This document shows positions 17,958 to 27,856 of a stretch of DNA of 64,000 bases, one piece after another (within the stretch, counting starts at the first letter, position 1; each line of letters begins with the position of its first letter). Origin of the DNA: Candidatus Gastranaerophilales bacterium (GTDB lineage: Bacteria; Cyanobacteriota; Vampirovibrionia; Gastranaerophilales; Gastranaerophilaceae); the NCBI GenBank assembly GCA_944323695.1, contig CALUTI010000004.1:124001-188000 (forward strand). Reading direction: 5' to 3'. A model generated the notes under the pieces. That model worked only from the letters and a program-made list of their open reading frames with translations, was not told the DNA's origin and did not search any database. A program made the translations under genes and the position numbers.

Positions 17958-19418
17958 TTGCAGTTCAATATAAAAAAGATTATAACACTATGCCTGTCAT
18001 TTTTGCTGATGACAAGCGTTTACGCTTATGCTATCGAAGAAATAACAATAGAAAAGGACAGTCTTTTAACCCTGAATGACTGTATAAAAATAGCACTTGA
18101 AAACAGCCCTGTTATAAAAAGATACAAATACAATTACGGAGTATCAAAAAGCAACGTAGGACTGGCAAAATCCGCATATTTTCCGACAATCGGCGTCAGC
18201 ACGGGCTATACCTTCAGCGACACAAGTTCTTCCGGCAGATACGGAAGTATGACAAATAACAGAAACACCTATAACGTAGAAGCTTCTTTGAACCAGTTAA
18301 TCTGGAACTTTGGAAAAACAAACGCAAACATCCGCATGCAGAAATTCAACCTTATAACCGCATTATTCAACTTTGACGACGGGGTTTTGGATACAATTTA
18401 TGAAGTAAAAACAAACTATTTCGGCGTTCTGGCAGCAAAAGCCTCCGTTGATATTAATAAAGCAAATGTGCAAATAAATGAACGAAATTACCAGCGGACA
18501 AAAGCATATTATGATGAAGGTATAAGATCAAAAATCGACCTTGTAAACGCCGAAGTTAACCTGAGCGATTCAAAAGTTACCCTTGTAGATGCCGAAAAAG
18601 CTTACAAAAACGCAATGGTAACGTTAAACAACTCAATGTATATTGCATTCACTCCCGACTATGAAATTACCCCGACGGAAAACTTTAACTTAAGCACCTA
18701 TATGATAGATTTGGAGGAATTAGACCAGAAAAACGATCTTGATAATCTTCCGGCAGACGTATCCGATGCAACGCTGACCTCAACGGTTGAAAAAACAGAT
18801 ATTTTAACCGACTATAAGTTTGAAGAATTTCCGTACACGTTTGAAAAAGCCGTAGAGTTGGCATACGAAAACCGCCCGGATATAAAAGCTTACGAAGCGA
18901 CTTTGAAAGCAATGGAGGAAAACCTTTTATACATCAAACGCGAATACTATCCTGAAATTTCCGCAAACGCGGGCTATGGCTACAGAAACTCATATTCAAC
19001 AAATTCATTCAACGTTGGGGTTACACTCTCCAGCAGCCTCAATATTTTAGGGAAAAAATACGAAATCGACAGCGGAAAACTTCAGGTACAGCTTGCACAG
19101 AATGAAATTGACCTTCTTAAACAAAATGTCTACTTTGAAGTTCAAAATGCCTACGTAAATATGATAGAATTGGAAAGACAAATTCCGCTTCTGGCGGTAA
19201 AAGTCCGCCAGACACTGGAGAATTTTGAACTTGCAGACGGCAGATACGCCGTAGGTCTCGGGGATTTTATAGAATTACAGGACGCAAAAGTTCAGTATAA
19301 CAATGCGCAGCACACTTATGTACAAACCGTGTATAATTATAATGTAGCACGCGCAGCTTTGGAAAAAGCAATGGCTCTGCCGCAGGAAGTTACAATTGCA
19401 ATTGAGGATGTAAATTAA
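17958..19418 (+). CDS. TolC family outer membrane efflux protein
   Basis: About 486 residues. TTG at 17958 is preferred because GAGG lies nine bases upstream and it gives a good signal peptide (IITLCLSFLLMTSVYAYA); a TTG at 17943 lies before that site. Two structural repeats are visible, each opening with a DCIKIALENSPVIKRYKY or AVELAYENRPDIKAYEA motif, followed by Asn-rich beta strands and long helices (VDINKANVQINERNYQRTKAYY shortened: NYQRTKAYYDEGI). It should form the outer membrane channel for the MacA-like adaptor encoded next (TAATG overlap). Confidence 0.93.
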   Translation: MQFNIKKIITLCLSFLLMTSVYAYAIEEITIEKDSLLTLNDCIKIALENSPVIKRYKYNYGVSKSNVGLAKSAYFPTIGVSTGYTFSDTSSSGRYGSMTNNRNTYNVEASLNQLIWNFGKTNANIRMQKFNLITALFNFDDGVLDTIYEVKTNYFGVLAAKASVDINKANVQINERNYQRTKAYYDEGIRSKIDLVNAEVNLSDSKVTLVDAEKAYKNAMVTLNNSMYIAFTPDYEITPTENFNLSTYMIDLEELDQKNDLDNLPADVSDATLTSTVEKTDILTDYKFEEFPYTFEKAVELAYENRPDIKAYEATLKAMEENLLYIKREYYPEISANAGYGYRNSYSTNSFNVGVTLSSSLNILGKKYEIDSGKLQVQLAQNEIDLLKQNVYFEVQNAYVNMIELERQIPLLAVKVRQTLENFELADGRYAVGLGDFIELQDAKVQYNNAQHTYVQTVYNYNVARAALEKAMALPQEVTIAIEDVN

Positions 19419-20575
19419 TGAGAATAAAGAAAAATCACATAATTATATTAACAGCAGCAATTTTAGCCTTGATAATCTTAATTGTTATAAATACAAAAGC
19501 TAACGGCGTAAAATATGAGACCCGCAAGGTTAAAAAATGCACGATTACGGAGGTTGTAGAGGCTTCAGGCACGGTAAACCCCGTAAACACAGTCAGCGTA
19601 GGTTCAACAGTATCAGGATTGATTAAAGAAATCTACGTAGACTTCAATTCAGTTGTAAAAAAAGGTCAAATACTTGCCCAAATTGACCCCGCAAACTTTC
19701 AAGCCTCGGTTGATCAGGCAACGGCACAGATTAATAACGCCCGCGCAAGCCTTGCAAACGCTCAGGCAGTTATGGAAATGTCCAGAAAAACTTATAACAG
19801 ATACAAAAATCTTTACGCTAAAAACTTCATAGCAAAAAGCGAACTCGATCAGGCAGAAAGCGACTACCTTGCAAACCTTGCCCAGGTAAATTCCGCCAAA
19901 GCACAAATTGCGCAGGCTCAAGCAACATATAACACTGCAATGACAAACCTCGGCTACACAAAAATCATTGCACCTGTAGACGGCACAATCATTTCACGTG
20001 ATATAGACTTAGGTTCACCTGTTGCGGCAAGCTTTCAGGCTCCGCAATTGTTTACAATCGCGCAGGATTTGACCAATATGCAGATAGAAGTAAACGTTTC
20101 CGAAGCCGATATAGGCAAAGTCAAAGTGGGACAGGATGTTACCTACACGCTTGACGGCTACCCCGATACAGACTTTAAAGGCAAAGTAACTCAGGTAAGA
20201 ATTTCCCCGACAACCGTTTCTAACGTTGTTACCTACGTTGTAATTGTCGATGTACACAATGAAGATTTAAAACTTATCCCCGGCATGACGGCAAATGTTT
20301 CAATAATCACGGATCAAAAAGAAAACGTGCTTTGCGTACCCAATGTTGCACTGAAATTCACTCCCGAAACTTCGGGTCAAAAATACAAAAATCAGGGCAT
20401 CTGGCTTCTGCAAAAAAATAAACCCGTCAGAATTGACATAGAACAAGGCGCAAGCGACGATTCAAGATTTGAAGTTATATCAGACAAAATAAAAGAAGGC
20501 GACCTTGTCATAACAGGCTCTACAGGCGGCAAAAAGACAACAACACAGCCAAGAAGACACAGAGGAATGTTTTAA
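19418..20575 (+). CDS. macA: Periplasmic adaptor of MacAB-type efflux pump
   Basis: A 385-residue membrane fusion protein: N-terminal anchor (8-25), lipoyl halves (SVGSTVSGLIKEIYVDF near 65; YTKIIAPVDGTIISRDI near 190), an Ala/Gln-rich alpha hairpin between them (about 95-180), then beta-barrel and membrane-proximal domains (LIPGMTANVSI near 285). It links the FtsX-type permease to TolC. Encoded in order TolC, adaptor, ATPase, permease; only 2 bp separate it from the ATPase gene. Substrate unknown (macrolide, peptide, lipid or toxin are all possible). Confidence 0.9.
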   Translation: MRIKKNHIIILTAAILALIILIVINTKANGVKYETRKVKKCTITEVVEASGTVNPVNTVSVGSTVSGLIKEIYVDFNSVVKKGQILAQIDPANFQASVDQATAQINNARASLANAQAVMEMSRKTYNRYKNLYAKNFIAKSELDQAESDYLANLAQVNSAKAQIAQAQATYNTAMTNLGYTKIIAPVDGTIISRDIDLGSPVAASFQAPQLFTIAQDLTNMQIEVNVSEADIGKVKVGQDVTYTLDGYPDTDFKGKVTQVRISPTTVSNVVTYVVIVDVHNEDLKLIPGMTANVSIITDQKENVLCVPNVALKFTPETSGQKYKNQGIWLLQKNKPVRIDIEQGASDDSRFEVISDKIKEGDLVITGSTGGKKTTTQPRRHRGMF

Positions 20576-20577
20576 AA

Positions 20578-21264
20578 ATGGCGCTGATAGAAGTTAAAAA
20601 TGCAATAAAAACATATCAAACAGGCGAAGACAGCTTTAATGCAATGAATAATGTTTCATTAAGCATTGAAGAAGGTGAATTTGTTGCTATAATGGGCGCC
20701 TCAGGCTCCGGTAAATCAACTTTTATGAATATGCTCGGCACTCTTGACAAGCCCAACAGCGGAAGTTATTTTTTAGACGGCGTTGATATGCTTTCTCTTG
20801 GACCGAATGAGCTTGCGGAAGTCCGAAATCTTAAAATGGGTTTTGTTTTTCAGGGTTTTAACCTTATCTCAAGGACAACCGCGCTTGAAAATGTCGAGCT
20901 TCCGATGATATATAAGGGAATTCCTGAAGAAGAACGCAAAATAAGGGCAAAAGAGGCTTTAAAAATAGTCGGGCTTGAAAACAGGGAAGACCACATGCCA
21001 AACCAGATGTCAGGCGGTCAGCAGCAGCGTGTTGCAATTGCCCGCGCAATCGTAAACGACCCGCCTTTAATTCTTGCGGACGAACCCACAGGTAACCTTG
21101 ATACAAAAACCAGTATTGAGGTTATGGAATTTTTCGTTAAATTAAACGAACAAATGGGCAAAACAATTGTGCTTGTAACGCACGAACCTGATATTGCGGA
21201 ATACTGCAAACGCGTTGTACGGTTTAAAGACGGAAATATAATCTCCGATGAGGTTAAAAAATGA
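20578..21264 (+). CDS. ABC transporter ATPase, MacB/LolD class
   Basis: A 228-residue nucleotide-binding subunit: Walker A GASGSGKST (near 40), Q-loop FVFQGFNLI, signature MSGGQQQRVAIARA (near 142), Walker B LILADEPTGNLD (near 160), switch His in VTHEP. In MacB the ATPase is fused to the permease; here they are separate genes overlapping by 4 bp, as in many LolCDE/MacB-like systems. Confidence 0.95.
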   Translation: MALIEVKNAIKTYQTGEDSFNAMNNVSLSIEEGEFVAIMGASGSGKSTFMNMLGTLDKPNSGSYFLDGVDMLSLGPNELAEVRNLKMGFVFQGFNLISRTTALENVELPMIYKGIPEEERKIRAKEALKIVGLENREDHMPNQMSGGQQQRVAIARAIVNDPPLILADEPTGNLDTKTSIEVMEFFVKLNEQMGKTIVLVTHEPDIAEYCKRVVRFKDGNIISDEVKK

Positions 21265-22490
21265 TAGACTTCAAATCAACATTAAAAATGGCGGTAATTT
21301 CGCTAAAAATAAACAAAATGCGCTCAATTCTGACGAGTTTGGGCATAATTATCGGAGTAAGCGCCGTAATTATAATGCTTGCGGTAGGCTCAGGCGCGAG
21401 CAAAAAAATTGCAAAAGATATGGAATCCATGGGCAGCAACCTTTTGATGATAAGATCGGCTTCCGCAACCTCCGGCGGTGTTAGAATGGGCTTTGGCACA
21501 AAACCCTCTTTAACGCTTAAAGATGCCGAAGCAATTTACAAAAACTGCCGCGGGATTATGGCAGTTGCACCGTATTCTTCCGCAACGGCACAATTGACAT
21601 ACGGAAACCAAAACTGGTCAACAACCGTCGGCGGCACGACAGCAGAATATATTTTTATAAGAAATTACGAAGTCGAATCCGGCAGAAATTTTATTGAAGA
21701 AGATGTAAAAAACAACACCAAAGTTGCAATTATAGGAAGTACAATTGCAACCGAGCTTTTTGGCGATATGAACCCGCTTAATAAAACCATGCGTATAGGA
21801 AATGTCCCCTTCAAAGTAATCGGGCTTTTAAAAACAAAAGGTCAAAGCGGAATGGGTATGGATCAGGATGACCTTGTATTTATACCCGTAACAACGGCAC
21901 AGAAAAAAGTTTTCGGAACGGATTACCCCGGCACCGTCAAAATGATTAACGTAAAAGCACAAAACTCTGACGTTCTCCAAACCGCACAAGATGACATCAC
22001 AGACCTTCTTCGCACAAGACACAATATCGGAAAAAATCAGGATGATGATTTTGAAATAAGAAACCTTGCGGAAATGCAGGAAACCATTAAATCTTCAGCC
22101 AGAACAATGTCAATTCTGCTCGGCGCAATCGCTTCCGTGTCATTACTTGTCGGCGGGATAGGAATTATGAATATTATGCTTGTATCAGTTACTGAAAGGA
22201 CAAAAGAAATAGGTATCCGTATGGCAATCGGCGCAAAGGCTTCCGATATAAGGGTACAATTTTTGATTGAATCCTTTTTACTTTCGATTATAGGCGGGGT
22301 AATCGGCGTTGTAATAGGCGTTTTGGGAGCAAAAATTGTTGAGCTTACTGATGCAATGACGGTTGCAATTTCAAGCGGATCAATTTTTTTATCGCTCGGA
22401 TTTTCCGGTGCCATAGGGGTGCTTTTCGGGTATTATCCGGCATACAAGGCATCTTTGCTTAACCCGATTGATGCTCTGAGATATGAATAA
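21261..22490 (+). CDS. FtsX-type ABC permease, MacB class
   Basis: A 409-residue mechanotransmission permease: first helix about 20-43 (SLGIIIGVSAVIIMLAVGSG), large periplasmic domain (about 45-280), then three C-terminal helices with the family motif ERTKEIGIRMAIGAK (near 312). End motif NPIDALRYE. Together with the ATPase, adaptor and TolC genes it completes a tripartite exporter. Confidence 0.94.
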   Translation: MIDFKSTLKMAVISLKINKMRSILTSLGIIIGVSAVIIMLAVGSGASKKIAKDMESMGSNLLMIRSASATSGGVRMGFGTKPSLTLKDAEAIYKNCRGIMAVAPYSSATAQLTYGNQNWSTTVGGTTAEYIFIRNYEVESGRNFIEEDVKNNTKVAIIGSTIATELFGDMNPLNKTMRIGNVPFKVIGLLKTKGQSGMGMDQDDLVFIPVTTAQKKVFGTDYPGTVKMINVKAQNSDVLQTAQDDITDLLRTRHNIGKNQDDDFEIRNLAEMQETIKSSARTMSILLGAIASVSLLVGGIGIMNIMLVSVTERTKEIGIRMAIGAKASDIRVQFLIESFLLSIIGGVIGVVIGVLGAKIVELTDAMTVAISSGSIFLSLGFSGAIGVLFGYYPAYKASLLNPIDALRYE

Positions 22491-22503
22491 TTATTTATTC
22501 AGT

Positions 22504-22531
22504 TAGTAGGTTGGGCATACCTGCCCAACAG
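22504..22531. repeat. 28-bp dispersed hairpin repeat, copy 2
   Basis: Perfect arms GTTGGGCA (22510-22517) and TGCCCAAC (22522-22529) around TACC. Same sequence as 3185-3212 except one base. It lies between the convergent permease and aroE genes. Confidence 0.75.
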
Positions 22532-22550
22532 TAAATCTTATCGTCTTTTA

Positions 22551-23705
22551 TCACAAAGCTTCCAACAGTGCTATTTTCATCAAATCCGTATTGGGTTTGC
22601 GCCCTGTCCAGATTTCTTCTGCCGCTGCGGCTTGTCCGATAAACATATCGACACCGTTCACTGTTTTGTAACCCAATTCCTGCGCAAGCTTTAAAAGCAC
22701 GGTATTTTTCGGGTTATAAATAACATCATAAACAAGTGCACCTTCAGGAAGTGTCATCAGCTGCGGCTTTTCAACAGGCGTCATATCGGCAGAGCGTCCG
22801 AGCATTCCGATAGGGGTAGTGTTTACAAGAATATCAACCATGGATAAGTCTCTTATGTATTCTATCTGATATGCATCAAATTGAATTTTCGGGAACAATC
22901 TGCGCATATAATTCAACAATTCCAGTGAATTCGGGATATTTCTTGTATAAAACCGAATTTCCTTCACATTGGAATCCGCAAGAGCAACGGATGCGGCATG
23001 TGCAGCGCCGCCTGTTCCAAGAATCCCTGCGACTTTTCCGGTCAGATTAAAGTCTTTCGGAATAGCGTTTCTAAACCCGATAACATCCGTGTTGTATCCC
23101 TTCATGGTTCTGTCGGGATTGATTATGACCGTATTTATTGCGCTTGCAATATCAGCATATTTGTCGACCTCGTCAATAAAAAGCGCGACCGGAAGCTTCA
23201 ACGGTATTGTTACGTTAAAACCTTTGTAATTGTTGTTTTTCAGATATTTAATTCTTTCAACAAGGGTTTCGGGCGGTGTTTCAAGAGTTTCATAACTTGC
23301 CTCAATACCGAGACTTTTAAACCCTGCCTGATGAATAACTGACGAAAGCGAATGTCCCAGCGGATAACCGATTACGCAGAATTTATTTTCGCGGCGGTCA
23401 ACAATTTGAGGCTCAAAGTTTTGGGAATAATCAGGAGCGGGCTGCTCAACAACATTTTGTGTAAAAATATCAGCCTGAGGCTCAAGCGGTACTGCCTGCG
23501 GGTCGACCGGCTGAGGGGTCTGATTATAAACAGGCTGAGGTGCAGGGTTATAAACAGGCGAATATTCAGACTGGGCAGGCGCTGCAGCTTCTTGCGGATG
23601 TATAGATTGAGTCCGGCTGCTGCCGCCTTTTAATTCTTCGACGGAAATCCCTAATTTTTTAGCTTTTTTCTGCAAATATCTTTCATAAAGGTCTTTATTC
23701 AGCAT
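22551..23705 (-). CDS. aroE: Shikimate dehydrogenase with long N-terminal extension
   Basis: About 384 residues. The enzyme proper starts near residue 105: GYPLGHSLSS, NVTIPLK with the catalytic Lys, DIASAINTV, NADP loop GTGGAAHA, NTTPIGM, VYDVIYNPKNT, FIGQAAAAEEIW. It reduces 3-dehydroshikimate to shikimate. The first ~100 residues are unusual for AroE: a basic helix (LYERYLQKKAKKLGISVEELK) and a Pro/Gln/Ala-rich linker (QPVYNQTPQPVDPQAVP). ATG at 23705 has GAGG nine bases upstream and overlaps the topA stop by 11 bp; the in-frame TTG at 23714 abuts that site and is rejected. Confidence 0.93.
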   Translation of the reverse strand: MLNKDLYERYLQKKAKKLGISVEELKGGSSRTQSIHPQEAAAPAQSEYSPVYNPAPQPVYNQTPQPVDPQAVPLEPQADIFTQNVVEQPAPDYSQNFEPQIVDRRENKFCVIGYPLGHSLSSVIHQAGFKSLGIEASYETLETPPETLVERIKYLKNNNYKGFNVTIPLKLPVALFIDEVDKYADIASAINTVIINPDRTMKGYNTDVIGFRNAIPKDFNLTGKVAGILGTGGAAHAASVALADSNVKEIRFYTRNIPNSLELLNYMRRLFPKIQFDAYQIEYIRDLSMVDILVNTTPIGMLGRSADMTPVEKPQLMTLPEGALVYDVIYNPKNTVLLKLAQELGYKTVNGVDMFIGQAAAAEEIWTGRKPNTDLMKIALLEAL

Positions 23706-25992
23706 TTTCTTCAACCTCTTTTTTGTATCCGCATTTTAAGTTGGAGCAGACAATAGTATCGCCTTTTTTCAAAACTTTTTTAACAAGAAGCGAGCCGCAA
23801 TTCGGGCAGACTTCCCCTGTGGGTTCGTTCCACAGTACAAAATCGCAGTCCGGATATTTGTTGCAGCCGTAAAATACTGTTCCGCGTTTGGATTTTCGCT
23901 CAACAATCTCACCCTCGCCGCATTTTGGGCATTTTACGCCCGTTGTTTTGCGGTAAGGCTTTCTGTGCTTGCAATTCTGGTTTGTACATTCCATATATTT
24001 GCCGTAGGGACCTGTTTTAAACACCATATCAGAACCGCATTTTTCGCATTTTTCCTGACAAACTTCTTCCGGCGGATTCTCTGTGTTTTCTTCAGCTTGT
24101 TCTGTCAAAACGTTCATTGACATAACGGTTTTGCAATCCGGATAGCCGGAGCAGCCCAAAAACTGTGTTCCGAATTTGCTTGTTCTGACAACCATTGGTT
24201 TTCCGCAATTCGGGCAGTTAATGCCGGTTTCTATATTAATTTTTTTTGCGGTTTTCATAACGGAATTTACTTCTTCCATAAAAGGATCGTAAAAATCCTT
24301 CAAAACCTTATTCCAGACAGCTTTTTTATCGGCGATTTTATCAAGCTTTTCTTCCATGCCTGCCGTAAATTTGTAATCCATAATATCTGAAAACTGTGTT
24401 ACGAGCTGTTTTGAAACCGCGCGTCCCAAAATTGTCGGATGAAGTGCTTTATCGCGTTTTTCAACGTATTTGCGTGTCTGGATTACCGTAATAATCGTTG
24501 CATAAGTTGACGGACGCCCTATACCGTATTCTTCGAGCGCCTTAACAAGTGATGCTTCGTTGTATCTCGGCGGCGGCTGGGTGAAGTGCTGTTTCGGGGT
24601 TATCTTTTGGCAGTCAACCTTATCGCCTTTTTCAAGGTCAGGGATTTTTGAATCTTCTGCCTTTTCTTCATCATTATCGTTATAAAGTTTCAAAAATCCG
24701 TCGAAGGTAACCTTGCTTGTGCCTGCTCTTAAAGTATAGTCGCCTGCCGTAATTTCTATTGATTTATTTGCGATTTCGGCATTTGACATCTGAGAGGACA
24801 TAAATTTATCCCAGATAAGCTTATAGAGCTTGTACTGGTCATTATCGAGATATTGTTTAATGCTTTCGGGCGTTCTTTCGGGATATGAAGGTCTTATTGC
24901 TTCGTGTGCATCCTGAACGTTTTGTTTGCCTTTTGCGTAAATGTTCGGGGCTGCCGGATAATATTTTTCGCCGAAGTTATTCAGGATAAAATCCTTTGCC
25001 ATTGCCATAGCATCATCGGAAACCCTTGTACTGTCAGTTCTCATATATGTAATCAGACCGACTGCGCCTGACTCAAGTTCTATACCTTCATAAAGTCTTT
25101 GGGCGACCTGCATTGTTTTTTGAACCCCGAACCCGAGTTTGGAACTTGCGGCACGCTGGAGTGTTGAAGTTATAAAGGGGGCTGTGGGTTTGCGTTTTGT
25201 TGATTTATTGGTAACTTTTGACACTAAAAAGTCGGAGGTTTTGAGATAATCAACGATTTTTTGCGCTTCTTCTTCGTTTTTTATAGTTTTTTCAACAGAT
25301 TTGTCTTTGAATTTGGCAACTTCGGCTTCAAAAACCTTGCCGTCTTTTGCCAAATCCGCATGGATTGACCAGTATTCCTGAGGAACAAATGCTTCAATTT
25401 CGTCCTCGCGCTCGCAAATCATCCTTAATGCAACAGACTGAACGCGGCCTGCGGAGAGATTGTAATTTCCCATCTGCTTCCACAAAACAGGGCTTAACTT
25501 ATACCCCACAAGCTTGTCAAGAATTTGTCTTGTCTGCTGTGCCTGCACCATATCCATATTAATCATTCTCGGGTGTTCTACGGAATATTTTACCGCTTTC
25601 GGGGTAATTTCGTTAAATTCAATCCTTTTAATTTTTTCATCCGGAACCTTCAAAACCTGTCTGACATGCCAGGCTATGGCTTCTCCTTCGCGGTCAGGGT
25701 CGGATGCAATATAAATATTATCAAACTTTTGTGCAAGGTCGTTTAATTTTTTAACTACAGCTTTTTTACCGGGGATAATTTCAAACTTAGGTTCAAAATT
25801 GTTATCCACGTCAAATCCGAGGTTATCGGTTTTCGGGTCTTTTGTGGGTAAGTTCCTTATATGCCCGAAACTCGCCTCAATCTGGTAGCCGTCCCCTAAA
25901 ATCTTTTTTATGGTTTTTGATTTTGCGGGAGACTCGACTATTACAAGCGATTTTTCTTTTTTGGATTGTTTTTTAGCAGCTGTCTCTGTCAA
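23695..25992 (-). CDS. topA: DNA topoisomerase I
   Basis: A 765-residue type IA enzyme that relaxes negative supercoils. TOPRIM: IVESPAKSKTIKKIL (near 18) and ASDPDREGEAIAWH (near 97). Active-site Tyr in GLITYMRTDSTRVSD (near 318). Four C-terminal zinc-finger-like units follow, each with CxxC pairs (CPNCGKPM, CEKCGSDM, CPKCGEGE, CPNCGSLL). The start is TTG at 25992 with AAGG inside the end of dprA. dprA-topA adjacency is a common bacterial arrangement. Confidence 0.96.
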   Translation of the reverse strand: MTETAAKKQSKKEKSLVIVESPAKSKTIKKILGDGYQIEASFGHIRNLPTKDPKTDNLGFDVDNNFEPKFEIIPGKKAVVKKLNDLAQKFDNIYIASDPDREGEAIAWHVRQVLKVPDEKIKRIEFNEITPKAVKYSVEHPRMINMDMVQAQQTRQILDKLVGYKLSPVLWKQMGNYNLSAGRVQSVALRMICEREDEIEAFVPQEYWSIHADLAKDGKVFEAEVAKFKDKSVEKTIKNEEEAQKIVDYLKTSDFLVSKVTNKSTKRKPTAPFITSTLQRAASSKLGFGVQKTMQVAQRLYEGIELESGAVGLITYMRTDSTRVSDDAMAMAKDFILNNFGEKYYPAAPNIYAKGKQNVQDAHEAIRPSYPERTPESIKQYLDNDQYKLYKLIWDKFMSSQMSNAEIANKSIEITAGDYTLRAGTSKVTFDGFLKLYNDNDEEKAEDSKIPDLEKGDKVDCQKITPKQHFTQPPPRYNEASLVKALEEYGIGRPSTYATIITVIQTRKYVEKRDKALHPTILGRAVSKQLVTQFSDIMDYKFTAGMEEKLDKIADKKAVWNKVLKDFYDPFMEEVNSVMKTAKKINIETGINCPNCGKPMVVRTSKFGTQFLGCSGYPDCKTVMSMNVLTEQAEENTENPPEEVCQEKCEKCGSDMVFKTGPYGKYMECTNQNCKHRKPYRKTTGVKCPKCGEGEIVERKSKRGTVFYGCNKYPDCDFVLWNEPTGEVCPNCGSLLVKKVLKKGDTIVCSNLKCGYKKEVEENAE

Positions 25993-25997
25993 AATTT

Positions 25998-27080
25998 TTA
26001 TACCTTTTTATATCTGTCTGAACCGACTTGTTTTATTATGCCCTTAAGCTCCATGGTTGTCAAGTCCGTCAATAAATTTTCTATTCTCAACCCTGTTATT
26101 GCAATCAGCTCATCCACCCCTTTTTCTTCTATTTCAAGAGCTTTTAGGATAACCGCTTCATTTTCGTTCAATAGCGGAAGTTCCGTTTGTTTTTCTTCTT
26201 TTTGGATTTCCCAGTTAAGCGCATTCAAAATATCCCCGGCGGAAGTTACAAGAGTTGCGCCGTTTTTGAGAAGTTTATAAATCCCTTCGGTATTCGGGTT
26301 TGAAATCAACCCGGGCATACACATCAATTCTCTGCCCTGCTCTAGGGTTAAATTGGCTGTAATCAGTGCCCCGCTTTTCAATGACGCTTCTGCAACAAGT
26401 GTTCCGTAAGAAAGCCCTGACACTATTCTGTTTCTTTGCGGGAACCTGAATTTTAAAGGTTCAAATGTCGGGAAGTATTCACTGACAACAGCGCCGTTGC
26501 CGTTTTCAATTCTTTCGTAAAGGTGTTTGTTGCTTGCAGGATAACAAAAATCCAGCCCGCTTGCAATTACGCCGATTGTTTTAAGGTTATTTTGCAATGC
26601 CGCAAGGTGCGCCTCGGAATCAATTCCCGCAGCCAAACCCGATACTATACAGATATCAGTTCCGGCGAATTGTGAAATTATCTTATTTAATTCTTCTTTT
26701 GCGCTGTAAGTTGCCCTTCTGGAGCCTACGACAGCAAGCGTTCTTTTTAAATTACAAATATCAAAACTGCCTTTGTAATACAAAACAGCGGGCGGATCTG
26801 AAATATTTTTCAGCATTGTCGGATAATTTTCATCCTCAAGCGTCAAATATTTTATATTCCGGCGTGTAACCTCCTCCAAAACTTTGTCAGGATCTGTTTT
26901 GTCACGAAGTGAAAGAAATCTTTCCGCCTTTTTGATATTTAATTCGTCAATATTCATCAAATCAAGACGTGATGCATTGAATGCCGCCTCAATATCGCCG
27001 AAATAATTATATAATCTTCTTATAAACCCGCTGTCTATCTGCTCGATTGAGGACAGCGCAATCCAGTATTTACTTTTCAT
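25998..27080 (-). CDS. dprA: DNA processing protein DprA (Smf)
   Basis: A 360-residue protein that loads RecA on incoming single-stranded DNA in transformation. Rossmann-like core: VGSRRATYSAKEEL (near 120), IVSGLAAGIDSEAHLAAL, GVIASGLDFCYPASNKHLY, FPQRNRIVSGLSYGTLVAEA, SGALITANLTLEQGRE. A C-terminal winged-helix domain (about 300-360) is present. The ATG at 27080 overlaps the TPR gene stop by 11 bp. With the prepilins in this window it hints at, but does not prove, competence. Confidence 0.95.
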   Translation of the reverse strand: MKSKYWIALSSIEQIDSGFIRRLYNYFGDIEAAFNASRLDLMNIDELNIKKAERFLSLRDKTDPDKVLEEVTRRNIKYLTLEDENYPTMLKNISDPPAVLYYKGSFDICNLKRTLAVVGSRRATYSAKEELNKIISQFAGTDICIVSGLAAGIDSEAHLAALQNNLKTIGVIASGLDFCYPASNKHLYERIENGNGAVVSEYFPTFEPLKFRFPQRNRIVSGLSYGTLVAEASLKSGALITANLTLEQGRELMCMPGLISNPNTEGIYKLLKNGATLVTSAGDILNALNWEIQKEEKQTELPLLNENEAVILKALEIEEKGVDELIAITGLRIENLLTDLTTMELKGIIKQVGSDRYKKV

Positions 27081-27846
27081 CTCTTTTCTTTTTAACTTTT
27101 TCTATTAAAGCTTTTACAGCTTCAACTTCTTCTTCAGGCACATCAAGCTTTATGTAATCCTCAAAATACTCAATTGCATCATCATAATCACCGCGTGCCA
27201 TAAACAGTATTCCCGCTTTTTTATATGCCGGCGGGAATTTGTCATTCACCGTAATCGCCTTCAAATAGTTTGAAATTGCTTTGTCTATCTCGTCATTTGC
27301 TTCATAAGCCTGTGCCAGAATATAATACACAAATTCGTTATTTTCTTTGTATTCAAGAACATTTTCAAAATTTTCTATTGCAAGCTGATAATTTCCAAGC
27401 TCAAAGTGAACTTTTCCCAAATCGTAATAGGCGTCGTAATTATCCGGCTGACGCTCCAGAATCTGCTCCAATTCATCAATTGCAAGATCAAGCCTTGCAT
27501 CTTCCATATAAAATCTTGCAAGATAATGCGACAAAATAAGTTCTTCCGGAAGCTCGTAAATCCCTGTATTCAAAAGCCCGATACCATGTTCGTAATCCTT
27601 CTGGCGGTAATAGATATCTGCAAGGTTTATGTATGCCTGCACAATCTTAGGGTTCAATTCAAGCGCGTGAAGAAAATTCTTCTCGGCTTTTTCCAAATCA
27701 CCCTTGTTTGCGTAGCAGAGTGCAAGGTTATTATAAATTTCCGCATTGTCCGGAGCTTTTTCCAAAACCGCCGTAAATGTGTCTATAGCTTTATCCCAAT
27801 CCTGTTTTTTAAAATATTCAACTGCTTTTTCAATCTGTTCCTGCAT
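27070..27846 (-). CDS. Tetratricopeptide repeat protein
   Basis: About 258 residues, almost wholly TPR: about six to seven 34-residue units such as AEIYNNLALCYANKGDLEKA, DAYYDLGKVHFELGNYQLA and FVYYILAQAYEANDEIDKA, with a charged C-terminal end. No signal peptide, so probably cytoplasmic scaffold. ATG at 27846 follows AAAGGA; the upstream in-frame TTG does not have such a site. It is between an LptA-like gene and dprA in one tightly packed transcript. Partner unknown. Confidence 0.88.
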   Translation of the reverse strand: MQEQIEKAVEYFKKQDWDKAIDTFTAVLEKAPDNAEIYNNLALCYANKGDLEKAEKNFLHALELNPKIVQAYINLADIYYRQKDYEHGIGLLNTGIYELPEELILSHYLARFYMEDARLDLAIDELEQILERQPDNYDAYYDLGKVHFELGNYQLAIENFENVLEYKENNEFVYYILAQAYEANDEIDKAISNYLKAITVNDKFPPAYKKAGILFMARGDYDDAIEYFEDYIKLDVPEEEVEAVKALIEKVKKKRDEK

Positions 27847-27856
27847 AATTTTTCCT

